A stretch of DNA of 32,379 nucleotides from a virus, in IMG/VR virus record IMGVR_UViG_3300022752_000250, positions 1 through 32,379 of that record, one strand, 5' to 3'. Shown here in pieces: positions 1 through 6,497 of the stretch. The notes beneath the pieces were generated by a model. That model was not told the origin of the DNA. It made no database searches and saw only the letters and a list, made by a program, of their open reading frames with translations. The translations under genes were made by a program, and so were the position numbers. Numbering within the stretch: position 1 is the first letter of the stretch; the number at the start of each line of letters is the position of its first letter.

Positions 1-158
1 TCGTTTTTGATGGCAATATTTATCACACAGGTCTATTGCCTCAAACAAGCAAAGTTAGATTGGTACTAAACTTCAACTTCATGGTAGTATCTAATGATGC
101 GGTGAATGATGTGTTCGTTTCACCTGCCACCGAAGTAGCCGAACCGCTACCAGAGTAG
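1..158 (+). CDS. 3' end of a structural (tail) gene, truncated by window edge
   Basis: An open frame enters at base 1 (first full codon at base 3) and stops at TAG 156-158, giving 51 visible residues. The C-terminus is acidic and proline-rich (ends EPLPE) after a hydrophobic beta-like stretch (VRLVLNFNFMVVS). The DNA is visibly more AT-rich than the genes that follow. I do not recognise the family. Because it immediately precedes the lysis genes, it is probably the last tail or virion gene. The frame is the exact continuation of the glycine-rich frame that leaves the window at base 32379; joined, the two would encode a 94-residue protein. That join is inference. Confidence 0.6.
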   Translation, partial: VFDGNIYHTGLLPQTSKVRLVLNFNFMVVSNDAVNDVFVSPATEVAEPLPE

Positions 159-170
159 AAAGAGATCGAG

Positions 171-380
171 ATGCCGAGCCTGACCACACAACAGAAGGCC
201 GCAGTCGCCTCCTATCTGAGGAGCGTCATCGGAGCAGTCGCCGCAGTTCTCGCCACAGGGAACAGCGAGCCGGAGGATCTGCTGAAGGCTGCGCTCGCCG
301 CGATCCTCCCTCCGCTCATGCGATGGGCCAACCCGAGGGATAAAGCGTTCGGCAGAGGCTCCTCGGATGACTGCTGCTAA
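171..380 (+). CDS. Small holin-like membrane protein
   Basis: This encodes 69 residues with two hydrophobic stretches (about residues 12-29, AVASYLRSVIGAVAAVLA, and 39-52, LKAALAAILPPLMR) separated by an acidic turn (NSEPED). The tail contains a NPRDKAFGRG motif typical of small actinophage lysis-cassette proteins. Holins of this size form holes in the inner membrane and let the endolysin reach the wall. Its position, overlapping the start of the M15-type peptidase by 14 bases, supports this role. The DUF2746-like membrane protein two genes downstream is a competing candidate for the holin, so the two may act as a holin pair. The assignment rests on topology and context, not on a catalytic motif. 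Confidence 0.6.
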   Translation: MPSLTTQQKAAVASYLRSVIGAVAAVLATGNSEPEDLLKAALAAILPPLMRWANPRDKAFGRGSSDDCC

Positions 381-867
381 GACTCCTCGCAGGTACACGG
401 GGCTTCTCGATGGCATCGCCTCGGGGGCTCGCCCGGGGCTGCTGGAGTTCGTGCGCCAGATCGAGGCTCGGACTGATCGCGCCCTCTGGAATAATGGAAC
501 CTTCGCTAACAGGAGAGCCCGAGGCAAAGAGAGTCTGAGCGTTCATGCCACAGGCAGGGCCGTAGATCTCTCCTATCGCTGGATGAGGGATGGCAGGGGG
601 CAGCCCGATGGGATCAAGGTCGCTCGCGAATGGATGCGGCTGCTGACCTCCCGGGCTGATGCCTTCGGCCTAGAGGCCATACTCGACTACCAGCCTGCCC
701 CCTATGGGAGGGGATGGCGATGCGATAGAGGCTCATGGCAGCGATACACGAAGCCGACCATCTCAGGGGCTCCGGGCGGCGATTGGATCCACATTGAACT
801 CTCGCCCTCGATGAGCGATGACCCCGAGGCCATGAAGGCCGCCTTCAACTCCCTGCAGGTTGCGTGA
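367..867 (+). CDS. M15-type zinc peptidase, probable endolysin
   Basis: This 166-residue protein carries the zinc-peptidase signature of the M15 (D-Ala-D-Ala carboxypeptidase/VanY/L-Ala-D-Glu peptidase) group. The motif SVHATGRAVD (residues 58-67) supplies a likely His60 and Asp67, and DWIHIE (139-144) supplies the second His142. These enzymes cut peptide cross-links or stem peptides in peptidoglycan. No separate cell-wall-binding domain and no signal peptide are visible, so export would need the neighbouring holin. The ATG at 367 lies inside the end of the upstream holin-like gene, and the TGA overlaps the next start (TGATG), so the three lysis genes are translationally coupled. The family is confident; the endolysin role is inferred from context. 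Confidence 0.8.
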   Translation: MTAAKTPRRYTGLLDGIASGARPGLLEFVRQIEARTDRALWNNGTFANRRARGKESLSVHATGRAVDLSYRWMRDGRGQPDGIKVAREWMRLLTSRADAFGLEAILDYQPAPYGRGWRCDRGSWQRYTKPTISGAPGGDWIHIELSPSMSDDPEAMKAAFNSLQVA

Positions 868-1121
868 TGGATCAGGGGCTCGCCGCAGTCATCGTGGGGC
901 TCCTCACGGCAGTCGGGGGCATCATCGTGGCCCTCATCCAGAGAGCCCGGAAGGAGAATCGGGATGACCACGCCATCGTTTCCCAGCAGATCGCTTATGT
1001 GTTCAGGTCGCTGACTCGGGTTGAGGATCTCATGCACGGTCACATACGATGGCATAAGGAGGCAGAGCGTGAGCAGACTGAGCGAGCAGATCAAGGAGCA
1101 GGCGGCGACCTCTCGGCGTAG
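867..1121 (+). CDS. DUF2746-like single-span membrane protein
   Basis: This protein of 84 residues (ATG at 867, in a TGATG overlap with the peptidase stop; a GTG at 864 would add one residue) has a hydrophobic N-terminal segment at about residues 4-24 (GLAAVIVGLLTAVGGIIVAL). A charged, probably coiled-coil cytoplasmic region follows, ending in RVEDLMHGHIRWHKEAE. A short membrane span followed by a V/R-E-x-L-x-x-H-x-x-W-H element is characteristic of DUF2746-type proteins in lysis cassettes of mycobacteriophages and relatives. It may be a second holin or a regulator of hole formation. The function of that family is not established, so I call it by similarity only. Confidence 0.6.
   Translation: MDQGLAAVIVGLLTAVGGIIVALIQRARKENRDDHAIVSQQIAYVFRSLTRVEDLMHGHIRWHKEAEREQTERADQGAGGDLSA
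1056..1062 (+). promoter_or_regulatory. Ribosome binding site that sets the GTG 1069 start
   Basis: AAGGAGG matches the anti-Shine-Dalgarno consensus and stands six bases before GTG 1069. It decides between this start and the upstream in-frame ATG at 1021. Confidence 0.75.
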
Positions 1122-1305
1122 GCACGGGATTGATGCGGCCCTAGAGCAACTGCCTGAGGGAGAGCGAGCAGATCTCATCTCTGCCATCCTCGATCCCTCT
1201 ATTCCTTTGCAGGCCATCTCCGAGGTGATGCGGCAGAGAGGCATCAGACTCTCGACACATTCGATCAGGCGAGCCCGGAGAGGCGAACTGATCTGTGACT
1301 CTTAG
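1069..1305 (+). CDS. Small basic protein, possible helix-turn-helix
   Basis: I place the start at GTG 1069 because a near-perfect Shine-Dalgarno (AAGGAGG, 1056-1062) lies six bases upstream. An in-frame ATG at 1021 would overlap the previous gene by 100 bases and has no such site. The 78-residue product contains a helical region followed by an arginine-rich C-terminus (THSIRRARRGEL). The pattern IPLQAISEVMRQRG then LSTHSIRRARRG reads like a helix-turn-helix that checks a repeat or palindrome, but I cannot name a family. It overlaps the phosphoesterase gene by 11 bases, so the two are probably co-expressed. Confidence 0.6.
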   Translation: MSRLSEQIKEQAATSRRRHGIDAALEQLPEGERADLISAILDPSIPLQAISEVMRQRGIRLSTHSIRRARRGELICDS

Positions 1306-2356
1306 GAAGGAGATAGAGGAGCAGGGCCAGATTTCCTCGGCGGCATCTCTCGTTCAGGTTCGCCGTGAGAGAGACTCCGCCGTGAAGGAGGTCGCTCGCC
1401 TCCGGGCGGCTCTGGAGACCTCCGAGCGAGCCCTCTCCCTAGTCTCTGCAGCCGAAGGGGCCGAGTTGCAGCCGCCTCGATGGATGAGCCCCGGCAAGCC
1501 GAGAACCTCGGCGGCGACCCTCGTGGTGATGCTCTCTGATACTCACTTTGACGAAGTTGTGAAACCTGAGGAGATGGAGGGCCTCAACGCCTACAATCGA
1601 GAGATCGCCGTGATCAGGCTGGAGCGATGGGCGCAGAATGTGGTGAAACTCGCTCGGCATTATCTCGCCGGGGTCAGGTATGACGGGATCATCCTGCTGC
1701 TCGGGGGAGACATATTCTCGGGCGACATTCACGAGGAACTGAAGGAGACCAATGCAGACACGATGCTCGGATCTCTCCTGTTCTGGAGCGAGCAGGTCGC
1801 CGCTGCCGTAGGGCTCCTCGCAGGCGAGTTCGGTAAGGTTCATGTGGCCTCTGTTGTCGGGAATCACGGCAGGATGAGCAGGAAGCCCCGGGCGAAACAG
1901 AGGGTGCGCACGAACTTCGATTGGCTGCTCTCAAAGATGGTGGAACGCCACTTCTCGGGAGATGCCCGAGTCTCGTTCCAGATACCCGAGTCTGCAGACT
2001 GCCTCATCTCGATCTACGAGCATCATCATCTCCTAACTCATGGCGATCAGGTCAATGGCGGAGGAGGCATCGGCGGCATTTACCCTCCGATCATGCGGCT
2101 CCGGGCGAGGAAGGCTCAGCATCATCTCGCCATCGGCTCGCAGTTCTCAACGCTGTGGCTCGGGCATTGGCATCAGTATCTCTCGACTCCCTCTCTCATC
2201 ATCAACGGCTCGCTGAAGGGATACGACGAATACGCAAAGGTGAGCAACTTCGGGTTTGAGCCGCCTCAGCAGGCTCTCGCGATAGTGACCCCGGAGCGAG
2301 GTCTGACGGTGCAGGCCCCCGTGTTCTGCGCTGACCCTAAGAGGGAGAAATGGTGA
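1295..2356 (+). CDS. Calcineurin-like metallophosphoesterase
   Basis: This 353-residue protein has an N-terminal coiled-coil region (about residues 20-52, rich in E, R, A and L) followed by a complete metallophosphoesterase core. The core motifs are SDTH (residues 81-84, metal ligands Asp82 and His84), GGD (137-139), GNH (189-191), THGD (248-251) and GHWH (290-293). Enzymes of this superfamily hydrolyse phosphomono- or diesters with two metals; phage members include nucleases of the Mre11/SbcD type and nucleotide phosphatases. No capping domain for a specific substrate is recognisable. The start is GTG at 1295, overlapping the small upstream gene. It sits beside the lysis genes, not with replication, so its substrate cannot be inferred from context. 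Confidence 0.88.
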   Translation: MTLRKEIEEQGQISSAASLVQVRRERDSAVKEVARLRAALETSERALSLVSAAEGAELQPPRWMSPGKPRTSAATLVVMLSDTHFDEVVKPEEMEGLNAYNREIAVIRLERWAQNVVKLARHYLAGVRYDGIILLLGGDIFSGDIHEELKETNADTMLGSLLFWSEQVAAAVGLLAGEFGKVHVASVVGNHGRMSRKPRAKQRVRTNFDWLLSKMVERHFSGDARVSFQIPESADCLISIYEHHHLLTHGDQVNGGGGIGGIYPPIMRLRARKAQHHLAIGSQFSTLWLGHWHQYLSTPSLIINGSLKGYDEYAKVSNFGFEPPQQALAIVTPERGLTVQAPVFCADPKREKW

Positions 2357-2658
2357 GCGACCTGCCAGCGGTCATCGTGGAGTGGGATGATACCCACTCG
2401 GATTCCGGCACATGGATCTCTGCGGATGAGATAGAGCAGGGGCCGTGTCGAGTGGTCAGCATCGGCATCCTCCTCCCGAGCGCGAAACCTGATCATGTGG
2501 TGGTGGCGCAGTCAGTCCACAGCCTCGGGCTGGATGACTATGAGCCGCAGTATGACTCGATCCTCTGCATCCCTGTAGGCATGGTGAGAGGGATGAGGGT
2601 AGTATCGCAGTCGGGTGCAGCCCCCCTGTTCCGCTGCGCTCCCTCGGAGCAGGAGTGA
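2350..2658 (+). CDS. Conserved phage protein of unknown function
   Basis: This protein of 102 residues begins with VIVEWDDTHSDSG, then PCRVVSIGILL, VVVAQSVHS and a C-terminal ILCIPVGMV. Small phage proteins with a W-D-D/S-x-S...G, V-V-S-V-G-x-L and V-x-A-Q-S layout recur in actinophage and other genomes without assigned function. The predicted fold is mostly beta. It starts within the last codons of the phosphoesterase gene (ATG 2350; GTG 2353 is an alternative with better spacing from GAGGGAG). It ends inside an inverted repeat that may terminate the operon. Confidence 0.7.
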   Translation: MVSDLPAVIVEWDDTHSDSGTWISADEIEQGPCRVVSIGILLPSAKPDHVVVAQSVHSLGLDDYEPQYDSILCIPVGMVRGMRVVSQSGAAPLFRCAPSEQE

Positions 2659-2684
2659 GTCCTCCCTTCCTCGCCTGCTCCGAG
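2643..2684. terminator. Inverted repeat between convergent operons, candidate bidirectional terminator
   Basis: CTCGGAGCAGG (2643-2653) and CCTGCTCCGAG (2674-2684) are perfect 11-base complementary arms around a 20-base loop. The left arm covers the last codons of the rightward gene and the right arm lies 11 bases short of the stop of the leftward gene. No T-tract follows on either strand, so an intrinsic terminator of the usual type is not proven. Terminators without a T-tract are common in GC-rich actinobacteria. Confidence 0.5.
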
Positions 2685-2695
2685 TGAGGGGGCTC

Positions 2696-2941
2696 TCAGT
2701 TGTCGGGGAACGCCTCGGGCCAGACTGAGCGGAGGATGCGGATGCTCTCATGCACCTGCGAGCATCTCTGACGCACATCGTTGAGATCGAACTCCATAAG
2801 GGCGGCCTCATCCTCATCAGCGAGGCAGATCACTACCTCTATGTCGTGGGCAGTCTGCTCCTGTTTCTCCAGATAGTCGCCTAGAGCGGTGAGGATGATG
2901 GTCATCTGCTCGGAGGTCAGTCTCGGAGCCTTGCGTTTCAT
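2696..2941 (-). CDS. Small helical protein of unknown function
   Basis: This 81-residue protein is the last gene of the leftward operon. It begins MKRKAPRLTSEQMTIILTAL and is predicted largely helical, with an acidic middle (LADEDEAALMEFDLND). Its start forms an ATGA overlap with the stop of the gene before it. I do not recognise a family. A basic N-terminus followed by a long helix could bind nucleic acid or a partner protein, but nothing in the sequence decides this. Confidence 0.6.
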   Translation of the reverse strand: MKRKAPRLTSEQMTIILTALGDYLEKQEQTAHDIEVVICLADEDEAALMEFDLNDVRQRCSQVHESIRILRSVWPEAFPDN

Positions 2942-3303
2942 TCCTGCTCTCGCAGTCTGCGCACGATGCGCTGGAGTTTGCGGAACGCTGGGCAGTCGAG
3001 GTCAGCAACCACGATGTTCTCCCATCGCTCCAGATAGTCCACGAACTGTTCCCAATCCACCCGTTCATCAGGATCCGGGCAGAGGTCATCGGTCAGATCG
3101 CTGATGGCTGGGAGCATCTCATCGGTGAGGTCTGCGGCCTCTCGGATGATGATGGGAGAGAGAGGTCTCTCCCTCAGGGCTCCCTCGGGCTTTGGCTGGA
3201 GTCGGGCGAGTCTCTCCGCCCACGCCCTCTCAGCCTCCGCCTTCTGGCGCAGGAAGGTGGCGTTCGCTCCAGCCATCTCCTCAGGCGAGATGTTGATGCC
3301 CAT
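2938..3303 (-). CDS. Hypothetical protein, acidic C-terminal half
   Basis: I start this at the ATG at 3303 because it overlaps the stop of the helix-turn-helix gene as TGATG, the arrangement used throughout the window. A start eight codons upstream (3327) would lengthen the overlap. The 121-residue product has a charged helical N-terminal half (ATFLRQKAEAERAWAERLAR) and an acidic segment (DLTDDLCPDPDERVDWEQF), then a basic C-terminal helix (FRKLQRIVRRLREQE). No family is recognised. It is the middle gene of the three-gene leftward operon. Confidence 0.6.
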   Translation of the reverse strand: MGINISPEEMAGANATFLRQKAEAERAWAERLARLQPKPEGALRERPLSPIIIREAADLTDEMLPAISDLTDDLCPDPDERVDWEQFVDYLERWENIVVADLDCPAFRKLQRIVRRLREQE

Positions 3304-3680
3304 CAGAGGTCTGCCTCGCCTCGGCACTCGTAGGTGCGACCCTCGGACTTGCGGAACAGGCGAGGGTTCGCCCTCACCGTGTCTCGGGCGATGCTCTGCG
3401 AGACTCCTGCCATCTCAGCGAGTTCTTTCACCGTCACCATGACTGCGAAGTTCTCTCGGGCGTACCGGATGATGGTCTCTCTGCCTGCATCCCGAGCCTG
3501 ACTCTCCCAGCCCTCGGAGATGCGAGCCCCTGCGAGGATCTCTCTGCGAGTCTCGATGGGTACCATCCTGCGGATGCGCCCGGGAACCTTCGCTATGTAG
3601 CGAGGAGCCCCGTGCTGCTCCACCGCCTCCCTGAGCAGAGCCTCGGCCTGCTCGGGGGTCGTTATCTCCTTCGTATCCAT
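3303..3680 (-). CDS. Helix-turn-helix DNA-binding protein
   Basis: The frame is open much further upstream, but I start it at ATG 3680. That codon follows a purine-rich Shine-Dalgarno (AGAGGGAGA) and a promoter, whereas the longer version would read antisense through another gene. The 125-residue product carries a clear helix-turn-helix at about residues 82-111 (VTVKELAEMAGVS, then IARDTVRANPRLFR), resembling the winged-helix or MarR/ROK-like recognition helix pair. As the first gene of the leftward operon, directly opposite the rightward operon, it is a good candidate for the regulator of the divergent promoters. That role is inference from position. Confidence 0.72.
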   Translation of the reverse strand: MDTKEITTPEQAEALLREAVEQHGAPRYIAKVPGRIRRMVPIETRREILAGARISEGWESQARDAGRETIIRYARENFAVMVTVKELAEMAGVSQSIARDTVRANPRLFRKSEGRTYECRGEADL

Positions 3681-3748
3681 TCTCAGTCTCCCTCTGATTC
3701 GGGCAGGCGGCTGCCTGCTCCTATTAGAAGCATAGCAAGGCAAGTCAA
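3681..3748 (-). promoter_or_regulatory. Leftward promoter and hairpin leader for the 2696-3680 operon
   Basis: Reading the minus strand, TTGACT (3748-3743) is followed after 16 bases by TAATAG (3726-3721). Next come a six-pair hairpin GCAGGC-AGCC-GCCTGC (3718-3703) and an AGAGGGAGA ribosome site just before ATG 3680. The -10 box sits only two bases from the hairpin, so the exact start of transcription is uncertain. The leader shares the hairpin-then-AGAGGGAGA plan with the other three promoters in the window. Confidence 0.6.
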
Positions 3749-3765
3749 ATCGGGGTCTTTGACTT
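3742..3765. promoter_or_regulatory. Symmetric -35 inverted repeat between divergent promoters
   Basis: AAGTCAAA (3742-3749) and TTTGACTT (3758-3765) are perfect eight-base inverted repeats separated by eight bases. Each arm contains the -35 box of one divergent promoter. A dimeric regulator bound here would touch both -35 elements, so this is a plausible operator as well as a promoter pair. Confidence 0.5.
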
Positions 3766-3834
3766 CGGGCAGGTCGCTCCCTATCATTCAAGGCATCGGG
3801 CATCCGCCCGACCAACAACAGAGGGAGACATGAG
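3759..3834 (+). promoter_or_regulatory. Rightward early promoter, hairpin leader and ribosome site
   Basis: TTGACT (3759-3764), a 17-base spacer and TATCAT (3782-3787) form a near-consensus sigma70-type promoter. The leader contains a five-pair GC hairpin (CGGGC 3797-3801, loop ATCC, GCCCG 3806-3810), then CAACAGAGGGAGA (3816-3828) as ribosome site. An ATG at 3830 opens a two-codon frame whose TGA overlaps the true start ATG 3835. The leader is repeated almost exactly, in the opposite orientation, near 10576-10635. Confidence 0.75.
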
Positions 3835-4236
3835 ATGAGAATCAACACACAACTGCGGAGGGATGCAGACCTCGCCCGAGATCTCTCCATCATCCTGAGA
3901 GACACTCTCGGATTCGGAGCAGAACTAGAGGTCTGGGAGACGGGAGGCGGCTGCACCGCTGGGAGACTGCAACTCAACTTTGAGCGATACCTGCTCATCA
4001 CGAGCGACGAACTAGAGATGCCGGCTCCGAACGAAACGGTCACAGTCGGATGGTATGCCGATGATGAGACTGCCGAGGCATACTGCCTCCTGCAGTTTGC
4101 GAACTGGGATGCTCTCTGCGACTTCGCCAGATGGGCTCGCACGATGTTCACATGGGGCGACTTCAGGTGCGGAACGATGGAGAAGGCTCTCCTGTTCGCT
4201 GATGAGGTCATCGAGTTGAACCCTGAGTTCCTCTGA
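3835..4236 (+). CDS. Unknown protein, first gene of the rightward early operon
   Basis: This 133-residue protein has a mixed alpha/beta composition, with YLLITSDELEMP, TVTVGWYADDETAEAY and a helical C-terminus (EKALLFADEVIELN). It is acidic overall and has no catalytic motif I can name. ATG 3835 is chosen over ATG 3830, which is out of frame and terminates after two codons. It is directly downstream of the strongest-looking promoter in the window, so it should be an early and abundant product. It may be a host-takeover protein, but that is inference only. Confidence 0.65.
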   Translation: MRINTQLRRDADLARDLSIILRDTLGFGAELEVWETGGGCTAGRLQLNFERYLLITSDELEMPAPNETVTVGWYADDETAEAYCLLQFANWDALCDFARWARTMFTWGDFRCGTMEKALLFADEVIELNPEFL

Positions 4237-4412
4237 TGAGAGTCTCCTATCGCATCCAGACTCGGAGAGCGTTCCGCAGTCATTGGGAGACTCGGTTCTC
4301 CGTTGAGAACGAGGCTCAGGCGCATCTCCTCTATGAGGGGATAAACATCGGCCTCGGATGGCAGAAGCGGCTCACGCGAAACGGCGAGGAGATACGGCGG
4401 TCAGAGTCCTGA
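4236..4412 (+). CDS. 58-residue basic protein
   Basis: This short gene starts in a TGATG overlap with the previous stop and ends at TGA 4410-4412. The product is basic, with MRVSYRIQTRRAFRSHWETR at the N-terminus and a C-terminal GLGWQKRLTRNGEEIRR. Small phage proteins ending in a G-W-x-K-x-L-x-R-N-G-x-x-I-R-R-like pattern are familiar from actinophages but lack a function. The coupling to its neighbour and sensible codon use make it a real gene. Nothing indicates its role. Confidence 0.65.
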   Translation: MRVSYRIQTRRAFRSHWETRFSVENEAQAHLLYEGINIGLGWQKRLTRNGEEIRRSES

Positions 4413-4474
4413 TCGAAACTGTGCGACACCCCTCCGCCATGATGGGAGTCACCTATCACAAGGAGGGATGAATA

Positions 4475-5440
4475 ATGCACATCGTTAGAAAGCCTGAGCA
4501 TGGCTCGGAGGAGTGGCTGCGTTTGCGATGGAGAGACTCGTCGGGGCGTTGCGTGTTCGGCGCATCGGAGGCGGCCTCGCTGATGGGGCAGAGCCCCTAT
4601 GTGAGCCGAGGCGACCTGTTCGCCTCTAAACGGAGCGAGCCGATGATCTCGGAGCAGACTGAGGCGTTCCGCCGAGGTCATGTTCTGGAGCCTGCGCTCC
4701 TCGCTGAGGCTGGGCGCATCCTCGGAGCAGAGGTCTCAACCCCGGGCGTTATGTATCGGGATGGGCGATGGATCGCGACACTCGATGGCATCGTTGGCTC
4801 GCCTGAGAAGCCAGAGGTCATCGTGGAGGCCAAGACAACCACTCGGTACTCGATCAGAGATGCCGAGGATCTCCCTGCCGAGTGGCTCTGGCAGACATGG
4901 GTTCAGGGCTCGCTCCTCGGCGCAGAGGTCTTCATCATGGCTTTAGATCGAGACCAACGGCTCTCGCTTACGAAGGTGCCGAGCAACCCTCAGGCGTGGG
5001 AGGCCCTGCTGACTGAGGCGGAGAGACTCGGCTCCTCCGTAGATGAGGGTCATCCCCTCGCCCCCGATGAGTTCAACTATGAGCAGATTACCGACCTGTG
5101 GAGGGCAACGCCCCGAGTCGCTGAGTTGCCGAACGAGGCGGCTCAGTGGCTCCATGTTCTAGTTGATGCGAGAGACCTGAAGGCGCAGGCAGAGACTCAG
5201 GAGAAACAGGCGAAGGATGCGCTCGCCCGGATGCTGCTGGATGCGGAGGTCGGAGTGCTGAACGGTCAGCAGGTCATCACATGGAAGGAGCAGGCTGGGA
5301 GAGCCTCGCTCGATGAGTCTCGGCTGCGGCAGGATCATCCTGATCTCTGCTCGGCGTATGAGAAACCGGGAAGGCCGTATCGCGTGATGCGAGTCTCCTC
5401 GGGCAAACCCACTAGGTCACGCAAGAAGGAGCAGTCATGA
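4475..5440 (+). CDS. YqaJ/lambda-type exonuclease (RecB-like nuclease fold)
   Basis: The 321-residue product matches the YqaJ viral recombinase family. It begins with the H-G-S-E-E-W-L-R-L-R motif (residues 9-18) and GASEAASLMG (29-38), then RGHVLEPAL, the metal-binding Asp104 in ATLDGI, the E-x-K pair Glu118/Lys120 in VEAKTTT, and a Gln140/Gln144 pair. These enzymes resect DNA 5' to 3' and feed a single-strand annealing protein. The C-terminal third (about 215-260) is a helical, coiled-coil-like extension. AAGGAGG sits eight bases before the ATG. The next gene starts in an ATGA overlap and is probably its recombination partner. Confidence 0.88.
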   Translation: MHIVRKPEHGSEEWLRLRWRDSSGRCVFGASEAASLMGQSPYVSRGDLFASKRSEPMISEQTEAFRRGHVLEPALLAEAGRILGAEVSTPGVMYRDGRWIATLDGIVGSPEKPEVIVEAKTTTRYSIRDAEDLPAEWLWQTWVQGSLLGAEVFIMALDRDQRLSLTKVPSNPQAWEALLTEAERLGSSVDEGHPLAPDEFNYEQITDLWRATPRVAELPNEAAQWLHVLVDARDLKAQAETQEKQAKDALARMLLDAEVGVLNGQQVITWKEQAGRASLDESRLRQDHPDLCSAYEKPGRPYRVMRVSSGKPTRSRKKEQS

Positions 5441-6093
5441 GTTTCAGTATGGAGGGGTATGTGGATGTGGCGGAGCGCATCCGCAGGTTCAAGGCGGCGT
5501 ATCCGAACGGATGCCTCCGACCTTTCAACCCGAGCGAGCCGTTCCGCATCATGGAGATCGGAGGCCGCGAGTTCATCGTTTACACCGCTGCGGCGTTCCG
5601 CTCGCCCGATGACCCCTGCCCGGGAATCGCCGTTGCGGCGGAGCCTGCAGTTGGTCAGACCTCATTTACCAAGATGAGCGAGGTCATGAATGCAGAGACC
5701 TCGGCGTGGGGCAGGGCCATCGTGGCAGTCCTAGCGGCAGACTCCCAGCGCATCGCCTCAGCCGAGGAGGTTCGCAACCGACAGATCGAGACCCCGAGAG
5801 AGGTCTCAGGAGCCCCCATCACTCCTATCGCATCGCCCGAGCGAAAGCCATCCGGGCGAGAAGCGGCAGGAGCCTCAGATCGAGTCTCCGACAAACAGTT
5901 AGGGCTCCTCAACAAACTGATCAGGGAGCGAGGCATTGAGGATGCCCTCGCCCTCGCCTCGGTGCAGGCCGATAAGGAGATCACCTCTCTGGCGCAGTTG
6001 AGCAAGAAGGAGGCGAGCGGTCTGATCTCCACGATTATGACCCTGCCTGCCGATGGTCAGCCCGAGACTGCACAGGATGAGGAGCCGTTCTGA
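5437..6093 (+). CDS. Probable single-strand annealing or ssDNA-binding protein
   Basis: This is a 218-residue protein with an N-terminal domain (about 5-116) containing VAERIRRFKAAYPNG, FIVYTAAAFRSPDDP and MNAETSAWGRAIVAVL. The E-T-S/C-A-x-G-R-A-L element is shared by ERF/Sak-type annealing proteins and by a large actinophage family of similar layout. A low-complexity linker leads to a small helical domain (about 150-200, KQLGLLNKLIRERG). It overlaps the exonuclease gene by ATGA, the usual pairing of nuclease and annealing protein in phage recombination. The role is inferred from motif and neighbour; a dedicated ssDNA-binding function is the main alternative. Confidence 0.65.
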   Translation: MSFSMEGYVDVAERIRRFKAAYPNGCLRPFNPSEPFRIMEIGGREFIVYTAAAFRSPDDPCPGIAVAAEPAVGQTSFTKMSEVMNAETSAWGRAIVAVLAADSQRIASAEEVRNRQIETPREVSGAPITPIASPERKPSGREAAGASDRVSDKQLGLLNKLIRERGIEDALALASVQADKEITSLAQLSKKEASGLISTIMTLPADGQPETAQDEEPF

Positions 6094-6497
6094 TGCAGGG
6101 CCAACTGTTCAGCCCCTCCTTCGGGCTCGGGGGCTCAGCCGAGAAGCCGAATCTGGAGTTGATCAGAGAGCCTCGGACTCTCGCCCGGGGCTCTGACCCT
6201 GAGACCTCTCGGCAGGCTGCGGCTGCAGCCGAACGCAGGAACCCATCTCAGCGAGACCGACTGCTCAGGGCCTACATGATTGCTGGGGATCGAGGTCTGA
6301 CTGATGAGGAGGCTGGAGTCTCCGCAGGTCTCTCCGGGTCGGGGTATTGGAAGCGATGCTCCGACCTGAGGAATCTCGGCCTGATTGTTCCGCTCGGCCC
6401 TCTGAGGGAGGTCTCCTCGGGGCTGATGGCACAGGTTTGCGTAATAACGCCCGAGGGATGGCGGCGTGTTGATGAGTTGAGCCGCCGTGCCGGATAG
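6093..6497 (+). CDS. Winged-helix domain protein
   Basis: This is a 134-residue protein, TGATG-coupled to the gene before. Residues about 50-115 form a compact helical unit (SQRDRLLRAYMIAGDRGLT, then EEAGVSAGLSGSGYWKRCSDLRNLGLI) followed by a beta wing (VCVITPEGWRRV). This layout fits a winged helix in which GYWKRCSDLRNLGL is the recognition region. Such small proteins occur in phage replication and recombination operons as regulators or replication accessory factors. The specific role is unknown. Confidence 0.62.
   Translation: MQGQLFSPSFGLGGSAEKPNLELIREPRTLARGSDPETSRQAAAAAERRNPSQRDRLLRAYMIAGDRGLTDEEAGVSAGLSGSGYWKRCSDLRNLGLIVPLGPLREVSSGLMAQVCVITPEGWRRVDELSRRAG

Noticed and set aside
3681-4325. 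Long antisense extension of the helix-turn-helix gene (340 codons from 4325)
   Set aside because: It runs antisense through the 3835 gene and both promoters. ATG 3680 has the ribosome site and promoter and begins where family-like sequence begins.
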